From: Microcoleus sp. FACHB-672
Lineage (GTDB): Bacteria; Cyanobacteriota; Cyanobacteriia; Cyanobacteriales; Oscillatoriaceae
Assembly (NCBI RefSeq): GCF_014695725.1
Contig: NZ_JACJOU010000010.1
Span: forward strand, 1 to 64,000
Length of the DNA stretch: 64,000 nt
Direction: 5' to 3'
Of the stretch, positions 15,055 to 24,984 are shown piece after piece (positions within the stretch are counted from its first letter, which is position 1; every line of letters begins with the position of its first letter). The position numbers and the translations under genes were made by a program. Below the pieces are notes generated by a model. It did no database searches, was not told the DNA's origin, and was given only the letters and a program-made list of their open reading frames with translations.

Positions 15055-15377
15055 TATTGCTTTGTTATCAATTGTTAGCGTTGGTTTGTTAGCAGTTAGT
15101 CGTAAAGTATTGATTTACCACTTACCTTCGCTAACTCATTTCTTATACAGATATAAAGACGCCTATCCCTGTACAGCTATAAAAACTCAATTCGAGCCGA
15201 TTATGTTGCCAAATTGGCAGGTTTTTACACAAAAATATGCTGGCTGCTTATCGAATAATTAGTTATGACCAAAATAAAATTCTGTCAATCTAAAAAGAGA
15301 TTGGCAAAACGGTTGATATTAGGGGATCAGAGGATTAGGGACTGTGCGGTGTTAGGAAAAATTTTGTAGGAAAAAAA
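15055..15377. other. Intergenic, no feature recognised
   Basis: AT-rich region upstream of the minus-strand DUF4347 gene and downstream of the TIGR03032-like gene. It should hold the promoter for the former, but I cannot point to a convincing one. Confidence 0.4.
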
Positions 15378-16448
15378 TTAAATAGATTGGATGGGATCAA
15401 GGGTGATTAGCCGGCTGATTTCGTCTGTCTGAAAGCCTAATGCCATTGGTTGCCGCACTTTGGGTAAGATTTGGATGTCATACAGTTCGGCAATCAGTCC
15501 TTCAAACCGCAACCAGTGAACAATTGTGCCGGTGTTTAGGTTGATTATTAGGAAGCCGCAGCGAGGTTCTGCATCTTTGGCGATTAATTCTTGATCGAGG
15601 GCTAGTCCAGAAAAGGTTTTATCTTCGCTTCTTGGTTTTGACAGCCCAACGATGGCATAATCTTTCCAGAAGGCTAATCCGCGAAGATAGCCGGGACAGA
15701 AAGTAATGGGTTCAAATTTTCCGCTTTCTATATCTGCATAACCGAAAAAGCCGGTGCCTGAATTTAATAACCATAATTTATCCCGATACCACCGAGGTGA
15801 GTGTGGCATGGATAAGCCGGCTAAAATAATTTCGTTAGATTCTATGTCAATGACGCAGCCACTTGCTTGTCTTCTGTCTCGCCATCCGTCAATAACATCA
15901 GATTGACTGACAGTCGTAACAAAACGGGGTTTTCCTTCTACCATTGCCAAGCCGTTGAGATGGCAACGATCTTCATTGACGATTTTGGAAATAAACGGAG
16001 GTTTCCACAGAGGCGTGCAACTGTTACGCTCGCTTACGGTGGCTAAGCAATTTAATAGAGTAGAGACAAAAAGTATTCTGCCGGCACTATCTACGGCAAT
16101 ATCATGAATATCTAAGTCGCCGGTTGTATAAGCAATTCGGGGAATATAAAGTTTATCGCGCCCTTCATAAAGTTGGGAGGCGGAAAGTACGTTATCTAAC
16201 TGCCAAAGTTGATATTTGGTACTCAAATAAAGGCGTTCTGGTGTGGCGTAAAGTCCCATTGCTCGATTAAACAAACGCTCAAATCCAGAAAATTCTCCTT
16301 CTGATGTGACGCCAACAAACATCAGGCGTGAGGTTTGGTAGGTTGTGAAGGCAAGGCTGATATGTTCTTCTTGCAACCAATCGAGAAACTGGCGGGAGTA
16401 AGTGGTTTCTAAGGATTGAGCGGTTGTTGATGAAATATTTTGATTCAC
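15378..16448 (-). CDS. TIGR03032 family protein
   Basis: A 356-residue protein with the features of the TIGR03032 (DUF4915) family: FLDWLQEEHISLAFTTYQTS near the start, YLSTKYQLWQLDN near 80, TTGDLDIHDIAVD near 110, HLNGLAMVEGKPRFVT near 165 and GYLRGLAFWKDYAIVGLSKP near 255. These fit a beta-propeller-like fold. The start is GTG 16448, with GGGAG 10 bases upstream; no ATG fits as well. No signal peptide is visible. The biochemical function is unknown. In cyanobacteria the family often occurs near secreted repeat proteins and sulfotransferases, as here (general knowledge, not shown by this sequence). Confidence 0.85.
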   Translation of the reverse strand: MNQNISSTTAQSLETTYSRQFLDWLQEEHISLAFTTYQTSRLMFVGVTSEGEFSGFERLFNRAMGLYATPERLYLSTKYQLWQLDNVLSASQLYEGRDKLYIPRIAYTTGDLDIHDIAVDSAGRILFVSTLLNCLATVSERNSCTPLWKPPFISKIVNEDRCHLNGLAMVEGKPRFVTTVSQSDVIDGWRDRRQASGCVIDIESNEIILAGLSMPHSPRWYRDKLWLLNSGTGFFGYADIESGKFEPITFCPGYLRGLAFWKDYAIVGLSKPRSEDKTFSGLALDQELIAKDAEPRCGFLIINLNTGTIVHWLRFEGLIAELYDIQILPKVRQPMALGFQTDEISRLITLDPIQSI

Positions 16449-16632
16449 CCTTAAAATTCTCCCATCAGATTTTATTTTAAAAGCTGGAATTAGGGAAATA
16501 AGATTTTGCGATTTTTAGGGCGTGTCAGCCGGCAAGCAGGTTGTTCGGTGCGAATTTAGTATACATTATTTTAGTGAATTTGATGAGTTACTGCTAGAGC
16601 CAGATATTTAAAATTGTCGTCTGTATAAAACG

Positions 16633-16677
16633 TAATCGGGTGGATAATGCCTTTGCTTGACTTTATCCACCCGATTA
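16633..16677 (-). terminator. Terminator of the phosphatase gene
   Basis: Perfect 15-base arms (TAATCGGGTGGATAA at 16633-16647 and its complement at 16663-16677) with a 15-base loop. On the minus strand the hairpin is followed by CGTTTTATAC, about 17 bases after the stop at 16694. Confidence 0.85.
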
Positions 16678-16693
16678 TTGATGCTAGGTTTGA

Positions 16694-19600
16694 TTAGATG
16701 AGAACGAAATCACCGGCACTAATTGAGTTAGCCGGCAACCCGTTGACTGTGGCGAGAAGTTCGTCCCCAACACGAATCAACGTATTACTGTCTGAAGCCG
16801 TGATGGTGAGGTTCTCGAAGGTTAAGCCGGCAGTTAAGACAAAGAAATCTTCACCGGCTGTAAAATCCGTGATGGTATCGCTACCGGCACCTTTGCTCAA
16901 AACAAAGCGATCACTGCCGGCACCGCCTGTTAAAGAATCATTGCCTAAATCTCCGTTGAGAATATCATCACCGGCACCGCCTATCAGCGTGTCATCTCCT
17001 TTGCCGGCATACAGACTATCATTGCCATCACTGCCATCTAAAAGATCCGCACCCGCGTTGCCATAGAGTACATCGTTGCCGCTATCCCCGCTCAGGGTAT
17101 CATCTCCCTGTCCGCCACACAGCAGATCTGCGCCGGTATTGCCGATGAGAATATCATCGTCTTTGCCACCGTGAAGGCTATCGTCACCGACACCGCCATC
17201 GAGAATATCTTTTCCACTGTTGCCGCTGAGGTAGTCATTTCCCTCACCGCCAAACACGGAGTCATTGCCGTGATCACCCAGCAGCACATCTGCTCCGATA
17301 TTACCTTTGATTAGGTCATCATCTTGACCGCCATGAATGGTGTCGTCTCCTTCATTGCCATCAAGGGTGTCACTACCGGCATTCCCGTTGAGGTAGTCGT
17401 TGCCGGCATTTCCTAAAATCGTGTCATTACCTTGTTCACCAAATAGGAAGTCATCGCCATCTTGTCCGAGAACCGCATCATTTTCTTTACCGCCAAAGAT
17501 GACATCGGTATCGTTGCCGCCATCGAGATAGTCATTGCCGGCATTGCCAAATAGAATGTCTATGCCGTTACCGCCGATGACATTGTCATTACCGCGATTA
17601 CCGAAAAGCCAATCACTGCCGGCAAACCCGTAAATACCTTCTGCGGCTTCTGTGCCGGTTAGGCTGTCATTTGACTCCCCACCATTCAGCGTTGTTTGAA
17701 CTAAATTGACGTTGGGGATAATCGTGATGCCGGTGCCAAGGTTCCCTAGATCCGGAATACCGGGAGTTGGGGTTGGCGTTGGATTTGGGCTTGGTGTTGG
17801 CGTTGGGGTCGGATTTGGTGTTGGCGTTGGATTTGGCGTGGGAGTTGGATTTGGTGTTGGCGTTGGCGTTGGGGCAGTTGCCACCTGATAAACTGTCGTT
17901 GTGCCGCTAACTTCATTCGCAACCGCCAGCAACGGTTCACCTGTGGGACTGTCTTCGGCTGAAATAAACTTCAACCCTTCCGGAGAAATATCGTTTCCGG
18001 GTTCGCCGGTAAAATCATTATTGTTGAGGTATTGAGCGAACTTTGGCGCGGTTGGATCGCTGATATCATAAACCATCACCCCACTGATGCGTTCTAAGGC
18101 GATGAAAGCATAAGTGCGTCCCTCAATCACGCCTGTGACAACGCTTTCGGGTTCTGGCCCTTTGTTGTCGCTGCGGGAGTCAAAACTGCCGGTGTCGCCA
18201 TCAGAATTAAACGCTTCTGGTACTAACTCAGCGGTTAAGCGTTCAAGATCGTTGCCGCTGTCATAGATAAGAGTTCCTTCGGTATCCCAAATTGAGAAGG
18301 AACGACCGCCAGAGGCATAAAGTTGGTCGTAGTCGCCATCCCCATCAGTATCGCCATTTGCGGTTGTGACAGTTAGCCGGCCTAAAGCGTCTTCTGCCTG
18401 TAGCTGTGCGGCATTCGGGAAAGCAATCGGATCGAGGGTTAAGTCTGCAATTCTTGCTTCTTCACTGAAGCCATCATAATCACGGCTATCCCCTTCGTTG
18501 GCAGTGATCAAATACGTTTGACCATTCACTTCAAATGAGCTGATGGCATCCGGTTGATACATCCCAAAAATCGGCCAGTTACGGATATTAATTCCGCCAT
18601 CTTTATCGCTGGCATCTAACCCGTTATTGAGGGTAATTAATGCCAGTGTTGGATTTTGAGGTTCGGGATTGGGATTTAACGCGCCGGTTAAGGAATCAAA
18701 GCCGCCTTCTAATTGGAAATCATTGTCATTGACAACAGCAATGGTGTTTTTGTCAATGAATGCTAATCCTTCTGCTTTGTCTGCAAAGTCGTAGCCGACT
18801 TTAACCAAATCGACATACAATTCTTTGCTCACCGGGACAATATTCGATGCGGAAAGTTGATCGGTTGTCAAGCTTTCTAAGGAACCGGCAACGCTAGCAT
18901 CTAAGGTTGTGAGATTAGTTGCACCGGCTAAATTAATTTTGAATACCTTTTTATCAGTATTCGCGCCAATAGCATCATCTCGCTCAATGACGAGAAATTC
19001 TCCATTGCCAACAGCTACTGCATCTCCCAAGCGATCCGCTGCGCCGCCTTCTAAGCGGTACAGATATTCGCCGGTAGTGGTGTTAGTTTCCGTGTCAAAT
19101 TCTAAAATTCGCAGATTCAGGGATTTTTTTGCATTGCCATCATTCGCAACATCTGGATTATCCAACGCACTTTGAATGAAGGCATAAATTTTGCCATCTT
19201 GATAAGCAATCGCTTCAAATCCCCGATTTGCTCGTCGTTGTGCGTAAACTGCCGGCAACGCTTCTGTGCCAGTATTTTCGCCAGATCCTTGAGGAACAAA
19301 TCGCTCAATTAACTTGCCATTTGCATCAAAATGATAAAGGGAAGGACGATATTCATCTACCATCCAGTAAGTGTTATCATCCGCTTTGACAATGCCTTCA
19401 AGATCCGCACCCAAAGGATCGAGTGATAACTGATTTCCGAATAAATCAATGGGAAATTCATCAGAATAAGCCAAGCCATCAGTGCCGGCAAGATTTGGCA
19501 AGCCGGTGAGTGCAGTTCCATCTAATTTTGTTAAGCCAACCCGATCACTAATTTCAACGGTGCCAGTTGTTTGATTTAATTCAAAACGAATCCACTCAGG

Positions 19601-22393
19601 CTGGAAATTTGGCAGCGCGAAAGGACGTTCGTTAATTCCATCCCCATTTGTATCAACCGGCTCTGCATTCGGGCCACGATCCGTGTGAGTGATAAACTGT
19701 AAGTTGCCGGTTTCTGGGTTCTTCCCTTCATAGAATAAACCAGAAAAACCACCCAGCAAAATATTATTACCGGCTTCTGTTGTTCCCAGTGTCGGCAAGT
19801 TAGTAAAGGTAAACTTTTCTAGCTTGCCGACATGATTCTTGAACCCTAAAGGTAAGATATCAGCAATCTCATTGGTTGTGAGATCAAGCTTTGCAATTGC
19901 ATTGTTTTCTTGCAGAGTAACCCAGGCAGTGGTTGAATCCTCAGAAACTGTAATGTATTCTGGTTCAACATCTTGAGCGAGGGTGGCATTTGGCCCAAAA
20001 AGGCGGAATCCCTCTGCTTTTAATTGATCAATCGGTGTGTTAATCCCTGTAAATGAAGCTGTATTTACGGAGGCATTGTCCACGCCATCAGAAAGGTCAA
20101 TAATACTGACAGAACCTTCTGGATCGTTCGTGTAATCATCGCTTGGTTCGCCTTCATTTGCCACCAGCACCTTTGTACCATCTGGGGTAAAGGTTACCAT
20201 ATCAGGCAGCGAACCAACGGTTACCGAGTTTAAAAAGGTGCCGTTTGTATCAAAAAAGACAACACTGCCGGCTGCTTGCTTATCCGCATTCTCTACTGCT
20301 ACCGCAACAACGCCATTGTTGACAGCGACGCTATTGGCAACTGCACCATAAGGCGTGACATCAATTTCAAAATCCTTAACCAAATTTGTCGGATCAGAAG
20401 CACTCAAAACATCAATGACGGCAGCTTGCGCGTTTACCACAAATAAGCGCTGTGTGGTTGCGTCATAGGCAACAATTTCAGCCGCACTTTCACCGACAAC
20501 TCCACTGTCGTAAGTGCCTAGCGGCGTAAAGGTTAAAATGCCTCCCACCGGCACATCATCTTCGCGTGCAGCAAGATTCTGAATGCGCTGATCTTCACTT
20601 GCCGGCACATCTGCAAAGTTGAAGTTTCCAATACTTTTCAGGTAATCGGATAAAGCTTTTTGCTGAGTGCCAAAAGTATTAAAATTGGCTGTCGTTTCTG
20701 CCGGCACTAAATCGAGCCGGTTTGAGGTTGCCGCAAACTCTGGGAAGGGGTAACTATCACCGCCGCCGGCTAAGAAATTCAGCGTCACAATGCGAAATGT
20801 CCGATCTGGATCGCCAATCACTTCCCCATTTTGCACAACCGTATCGATTGGGTTGCCGGCATCATCTTTCACTACCAAAGTTTGCACCCGATTGCCAGCC
20901 GGTAAACTCGGATCAAAGCTAAATGCCATCCCCCCAACTTGCGGAAATTGACCGGGAGTGACGCCTTCTGCGGTGGCAGCAACCCCATGTTCAATGGTTT
21001 GCAACAACTGTTCGGCTGTCAGCGTTAGCAGGGTGAGTTGGTTGTTAAATCTCAGAGAGTTTTCAATATCAAGCTGAGACACTTCGCCGGCTTCTTTTCC
21101 TGCTAGTGGATTGGCAAGCGGAGGAATTTTTTCTCCCGCAGTTGGATCGGTTCCTGGTGCCGCACTCACTGCACCAATAGAGTCACGGATACCCCCGCTA
21201 TTCTTAATAGAAATGACCGCAGATGGATCAACTTGACGAGCAGCGAATAAGTTGGCATCGGCTGTCAGGTTTCCTAAATTAGTTTCTTGTGTTCTAACAT
21301 CATTTCTCGCACCGTTGAGAAATACGTCTGTTTCGCCGAAGATATTACTATCTTTCGTAACGATAATTTCTTCCAAGGCATCCGTAATCGCCACAACTTC
21401 CGGATCAGGTTCTGGATTGCCCAGATCCGTAACGCCTTGTTCGTCTGTTGCATAAGCGCCACTAATTTCTGGATCAATACTTTCGGGAATTAATACCCCG
21501 TTATCGTCAAATTCTGCAACTAATCTGCCGACATATCTGTAATTAGCAGCGGTGTTAATAATGGCAACGGGTTCGCCACTGGCAGAAGTTTCTATGATAG
21601 GATAAACACCCTCGACAGCATCTCCAACTCTGAGGCGATCTGTTTCATCTGCCAAGAGTGTATGAGAACCGCCGGCAATAATTACATCGACATTTTGCAA
21701 GCGAGAAGCCAGCTCAACTTCGATATTTAACTGCTGCATATGCGCCAGCAGGATAATTTTGTTAATGCCCTGCGCGACTAAGGCATCGATAGCCGGTTGA
21801 ATCGCAGCGGCAAGTGCATCATAATCTTCTTCATTTTCCGGTAAAACTCCAACGCCACCAGGGGAAGAAATGTCAGGTAAAAGAGGTGTTGTCGCACCAA
21901 TAATACCGATGGGTTGTCCTTGAACACTAATTACTGTACTTTTGGCGATGCTGTTAGGCAGAGGTGCCTGTCCATCGGTAACGACAAATTTTGCTAAGTT
22001 GCTGTCGCTACTAAAATCTAGGTTGGAACTGAGGTAAGGAAAAGCAGTGCCGGTGTAATTGCCACTTTTCCCAATTAAGGAAGCCACCGTTGAAGTGCCG
22101 AGATCAAATTCATGGTTGCCAAAAGCAGCAGCTTGAAACCCTATCTCGTTAGCGATGGCAATATCGCCTCGTCCCGCGCCTTCTCCCCCTAATTCGTCGC
22201 GCAAACTGCTGTCGCTACTCGCCGCCAGAAACGGCCCCGGTATGTAATTGTCTCCTGAGGATAAAATCAGGGTTTGTTCAGCAAATTCAGCTTTCAGCGC
22301 GTTAACAACGGCTGAAAATCGGGGCGCATCTTCCAGCGCAGCGATACCACCTTCTAGATCGGAAGCGTGCAATATCTGTAGTGTAATTGCCAT
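16694..22393 (-). CDS. Extracellular multidomain phosphatase: 5'-nucleotidase, propeller, phytase-like esterase, RTX
   Basis: 1,899 residues. Residues 1-330 are a 5'-nucleotidase-type metallophosphoesterase with metal-site motifs HASDLEGG, SGDNY, GNHEFD, LLAHMQ and GGSHTLL. About 345-590 is the 5'-nucleotidase C-terminal domain (NSGGIRDS, GGMAFSFDPS, NFLAGGGDSYPF). About 610-1430 is a choice-of-anchor-I-like propeller (TPLGTYDSG, VANEGEPSDDY, ITANEGDSRDYDGF, GPEPESV) into which a phytase-like esterase domain (NNILLGGFSGLFYEG ... DRGPNAEP ... GFEAIAYQDGKIYA) is inserted. A Pro-Thr linker and RTX repeats follow. No N-terminal signal peptide; export by type I secretion is inferred from the RTX end. 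Large atypical cyanobacterial alkaline phosphatases have this kind of plan. SD AAGGAA precedes the ATG. A PHO-box-like element lies upstream, which supports a role in phosphate scavenging. Confidence 0.9.
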   Translation of the reverse strand: MAITLQILHASDLEGGIAALEDAPRFSAVVNALKAEFAEQTLILSSGDNYIPGPFLAASSDSSLRDELGGEGAGRGDIAIANEIGFQAAAFGNHEFDLGTSTVASLIGKSGNYTGTAFPYLSSNLDFSSDSNLAKFVVTDGQAPLPNSIAKSTVISVQGQPIGIIGATTPLLPDISSPGGVGVLPENEEDYDALAAAIQPAIDALVAQGINKIILLAHMQQLNIEVELASRLQNVDVIIAGGSHTLLADETDRLRVGDAVEGVYPIIETSASGEPVAIINTAANYRYVGRLVAEFDDNGVLIPESIDPEISGAYATDEQGVTDLGNPEPDPEVVAITDALEEIIVTKDSNIFGETDVFLNGARNDVRTQETNLGNLTADANLFAARQVDPSAVISIKNSGGIRDSIGAVSAAPGTDPTAGEKIPPLANPLAGKEAGEVSQLDIENSLRFNNQLTLLTLTAEQLLQTIEHGVAATAEGVTPGQFPQVGGMAFSFDPSLPAGNRVQTLVVKDDAGNPIDTVVQNGEVIGDPDRTFRIVTLNFLAGGGDSYPFPEFAATSNRLDLVPAETTANFNTFGTQQKALSDYLKSIGNFNFADVPASEDQRIQNLAAREDDVPVGGILTFTPLGTYDSGVVGESAAEIVAYDATTQRLFVVNAQAAVIDVLSASDPTNLVKDFEIDVTPYGAVANSVAVNNGVVAVAVENADKQAAGSVVFFDTNGTFLNSVTVGSLPDMVTFTPDGTKVLVANEGEPSDDYTNDPEGSVSIIDLSDGVDNASVNTASFTGINTPIDQLKAEGFRLFGPNATLAQDVEPEYITVSEDSTTAWVTLQENNAIAKLDLTTNEIADILPLGFKNHVGKLEKFTFTNLPTLGTTEAGNNILLGGFSGLFYEGKNPETGNLQFITHTDRGPNAEPVDTNGDGINERPFALPNFQPEWIRFELNQTTGTVEISDRVGLTKLDGTALTGLPNLAGTDGLAYSDEFPIDLFGNQLSLDPLGADLEGIVKADDNTYWMVDEYRPSLYHFDANGKLIERFVPQGSGENTGTEALPAVYAQRRANRGFEAIAYQDGKIYAFIQSALDNPDVANDGNAKKSLNLRILEFDTETNTTTGEYLYRLEGGAADRLGDAVAVGNGEFLVIERDDAIGANTDKKVFKINLAGATNLTTLDASVAGSLESLTTDQLSASNIVPVSKELYVDLVKVGYDFADKAEGLAFIDKNTIAVVNDNDFQLEGGFDSLTGALNPNPEPQNPTLALITLNNGLDASDKDGGINIRNWPIFGMYQPDAISSFEVNGQTYLITANEGDSRDYDGFSEEARIADLTLDPIAFPNAAQLQAEDALGRLTVTTANGDTDGDGDYDQLYASGGRSFSIWDTEGTLIYDSGNDLERLTAELVPEAFNSDGDTGSFDSRSDNKGPEPESVVTGVIEGRTYAFIALERISGVMVYDISDPTAPKFAQYLNNNDFTGEPGNDISPEGLKFISAEDSPTGEPLLAVANEVSGTTTVYQVATAPTPTPTPNPTPTPNPTPTPNPTPTPTPSPNPTPTPTPGIPDLGNLGTGITIIPNVNLVQTTLNGGESNDSLTGTEAAEGIYGFAGSDWLFGNRGNDNVIGGNGIDILFGNAGNDYLDGGNDTDVIFGGKENDAVLGQDGDDFLFGEQGNDTILGNAGNDYLNGNAGSDTLDGNEGDDTIHGGQDDDLIKGNIGADVLLGDHGNDSVFGGEGNDYLSGNSGKDILDGGVGDDSLHGGKDDDILIGNTGADLLCGGQGDDTLSGDSGNDVLYGNAGADLLDGSDGNDSLYAGKGDDTLIGGAGDDILNGDLGNDSLTGGAGSDRFVLSKGAGSDTITDFTAGEDFFVLTAGLTFENLTITASDSNTLIRVGDELLATVNGLPANSISAGDFVLI

Positions 22394-22463
22394 TTTTTAT
22401 TTCCTTGAACAGGAATGAAAACATTATTTGTTTTGTTCGCTCAGTTGATACGCTCTCATTGGC

Positions 22464-22493
22464 AGCTAAAGAAATGGTTATGTTTAAGTTAAA
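22464..22493 (-). promoter_or_regulatory. Candidate PHO box for the phosphatase gene
   Basis: On the minus strand three 8-mers with 3-base spacers read TTTAACTT-AAA-CATAACCA-TTT-CTTTAGCT. They match the cyanobacterial PHO-box consensus YTTAACCW at 7, 7 and 6 of 8 positions, in the expected 11-bp period. A possible -10 (TATCAA) begins 13 bases downstream, about 55 bases before the ATG at 22393. Would be bound by SphR/PhoB under phosphate limitation (inference). Confidence 0.5.
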
Positions 22494-22835
22494 TCTATTT
22501 AAAATTTATATTATAATTAGATACTCTATTTTTTTAATTAAATACGTCTATAAAGCAGTTTTAAATCATTTCTTACAATTTTTCAATAAGATGTTTGAGG
22601 CGCTAAGTAAATAGGAATATTGAGCATAGGTGAAAAATTTTAAATTCAAAGCACATAATTACGCTACAAAAAAATCATCATATGGAGCTTGTTATATAAA
22701 GTCACTACAAAACTACTAAGTCAAAAAGCTTCTCCTGCCCAAGTTAAGAAACTTTATAAAAACAAAATCTTGTCTTGTAATTAGGTTTGATATTGATATA
22801 CTATTAACCAAAAACATTAGAATATGGTTTGAAAA
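22494..22835. other. AT-rich intergenic, no feature recognised
   Basis: Very AT-rich DNA between the phosphatase promoter and an orphan RTX 3' end. I see no gene or RNA in it. Confidence 0.4.
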
Positions 22836-23075
22836 ATGCATCTACAAATGCGCGGCTATTCAACCATTTATCTAGGGAATGTGATTACTAATTTCATTGA
22901 TAATCAGGATGTGATTGATTTAATCGAAGCCCTAACTTTTAATCAGCTTAATATTATTCAAGGAACGGGTGAAGCTGCCGGCAATACCGTCATTCAATAC
23001 CAGGGGACTGGAGAGTATTTAGCTGTTTTACAAAATGTAGCTGCCGGCACAATTACGGCGGCTGATTTTGTTTGA
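22836..23075 (+). pseudogene. Orphan RTX protein C-terminus
   Basis: The 79-residue frame reads NFIDNQDVIDLIEALTFNQL, then IIQGTGEAAGNT, YLAVLQNVAAGTITAADFV and a stop. This is the terminal module of RTX proteins (compare DFTDGEDLLGLTVGLTFENL and LATLASVQPNLITASDF at 4201). No GGxGxD repeats precede it, so it is probably the end of a lost gene, in the opposite orientation to the phosphatase gene. It could still be expressed as a small protein. Confidence 0.6.
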
Positions 23076-23235
23076 GTGCATTCAAAAATTCACTGAATTT
23101 TACCCGCTCAGTGTGGGGCGCGACTCAGGAACCTTAGATTGCCGGCATTGCCAAAACGATCCAAAACATTTTCATCCCCATCTGTCAGGCAGTCCATTGA
23201 CATGAGATCCTAGAGAAAGTCAACACGGTCAATAG

Positions 23236-24210
<975 letters not shown>

Positions 24211-24246
24211 GCAGACTTTAATTGAGTGCTGTAGGTAAACGCAATT

Positions 24247-24291
24247 AAACAAGCCGGTTTCACTCGTTAGCACGGGTGAGCCGGCTTGTTT
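24247..24291 (+). terminator. Terminator of por
   Basis: Arms AAACAAGCCGG (24247-24257) and CCGGCTTGTTT (24281-24291), with further pairing inside (TCAC/GTGA), form a strong hairpin ending in TTTATTACTT, 36 bases after the por stop. Confidence 0.85.
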
Positions 24292-24359
24292 ATTACTTAA
24301 AAAGTTTTCAGTGCCGATGATTGCAACCAGTGATGCAGTCCTTAAAATTTTCAGCTAAT

Positions 24360-24881
24360 TTAATTTAAATAATTCACGCTGTCCAGTGCTGTCAAATAAA
24401 ATTTCCACTCACCGTTATCTTTTCTTAAAGTATGGATAATTACTGTTTTGTTATCTCTAAAAGCTGGGCCTTTTATCTTTGTTGTGGTCTGAATTATTTT
24501 GACCTTTGCTTCATTCTGAGCTAGAGTTAGAAATTCCATGTCGGTAATTTCATATTTTAAATCGTACTGCTGAAAAAGTTCAGTCAACACCTCTACTGTT
24601 AGGGAATATTGGGGAGAGCTTTGAGAAATTGTTTTCATATAAACATCTATATTTTCTTCATTTAACGCTTTAGCTTGTAAGTCAATAACAGATTTAATTT
24701 TTTGCTTTTCTGATTGACTTTGTTGTTTTTGAGCTGTGTAGTTGTCAACTTTTCTCTCTTGCGATAAATGTCTTGTTTCAACCCTTGCGTCTGCCTGGAA
24801 AGCAACTGCCAACCCTTGAAGCAGCAGGAATAAAAGAGTGCTAGCAGTTAAATAGAAGGGGTTGCTTTTCTGATAAATCAT
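24360..24881 (-). CDS. Small exported protein, SnoaL/NTF2-like
   Basis: I chose the internal ATG at 24881 (MIYQKSNPFYLTASTLLFLL) because a signal peptide of the right shape follows (LLFLLLQGLAVAFQADA), which an upstream start at 24950 would bury. The mature part begins with a Gln/Lys-rich segment, then VIDLQAKALNEENIDVYMKT, TEVLTELFQQYDLKYEITD and ILTLRKDNGEWKFY-like strands typical of the SnoaL/NTF2-like fold used in many exported cyanobacterial proteins. No catalytic residues can be assigned. About 173 residues. It is flanked by an inverted repeat at its 5' side. Confidence 0.65.
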   Translation of the reverse strand: MIYQKSNPFYLTASTLLFLLLQGLAVAFQADARVETRHLSQERKVDNYTAQKQQSQSEKQKIKSVIDLQAKALNEENIDVYMKTISQSSPQYSLTVEVLTELFQQYDLKYEITDMEFLTLAQNEAKVKIIQTTTKIKGPAFRDNKTVIIHTLRKDNGEWKFYLTALDSVNYLN

Positions 24882-24913
24882 GTTTTTAGGAGATAGATTG
24901 ATGTGTATAAAAT

Positions 24914-24980
24914 TTAAACCACAGATAAACACAAATGATATTAAATCCATCTGTGTTTATCTGCGTTTATCTGTGGTTAA
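24914..24980. repeat. Dispersed inverted repeat (ATCTGTGGTTAA type)
   Basis: Arms AACCACAGATAAACACA at about 24915 and TGTGTTTATC...CGTTTATCTGTGGTT at 24951-24979, with an extra internal copy of GTTTATCTG. This family of sequences is widespread in bacterial intergenic DNA, cyanobacteria included. It sits between the putA stop (24985) and the start of the small exported protein, and may act as a terminator for neither or both. Confidence 0.6.
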
Positions 24981-24984
24981 TAAT

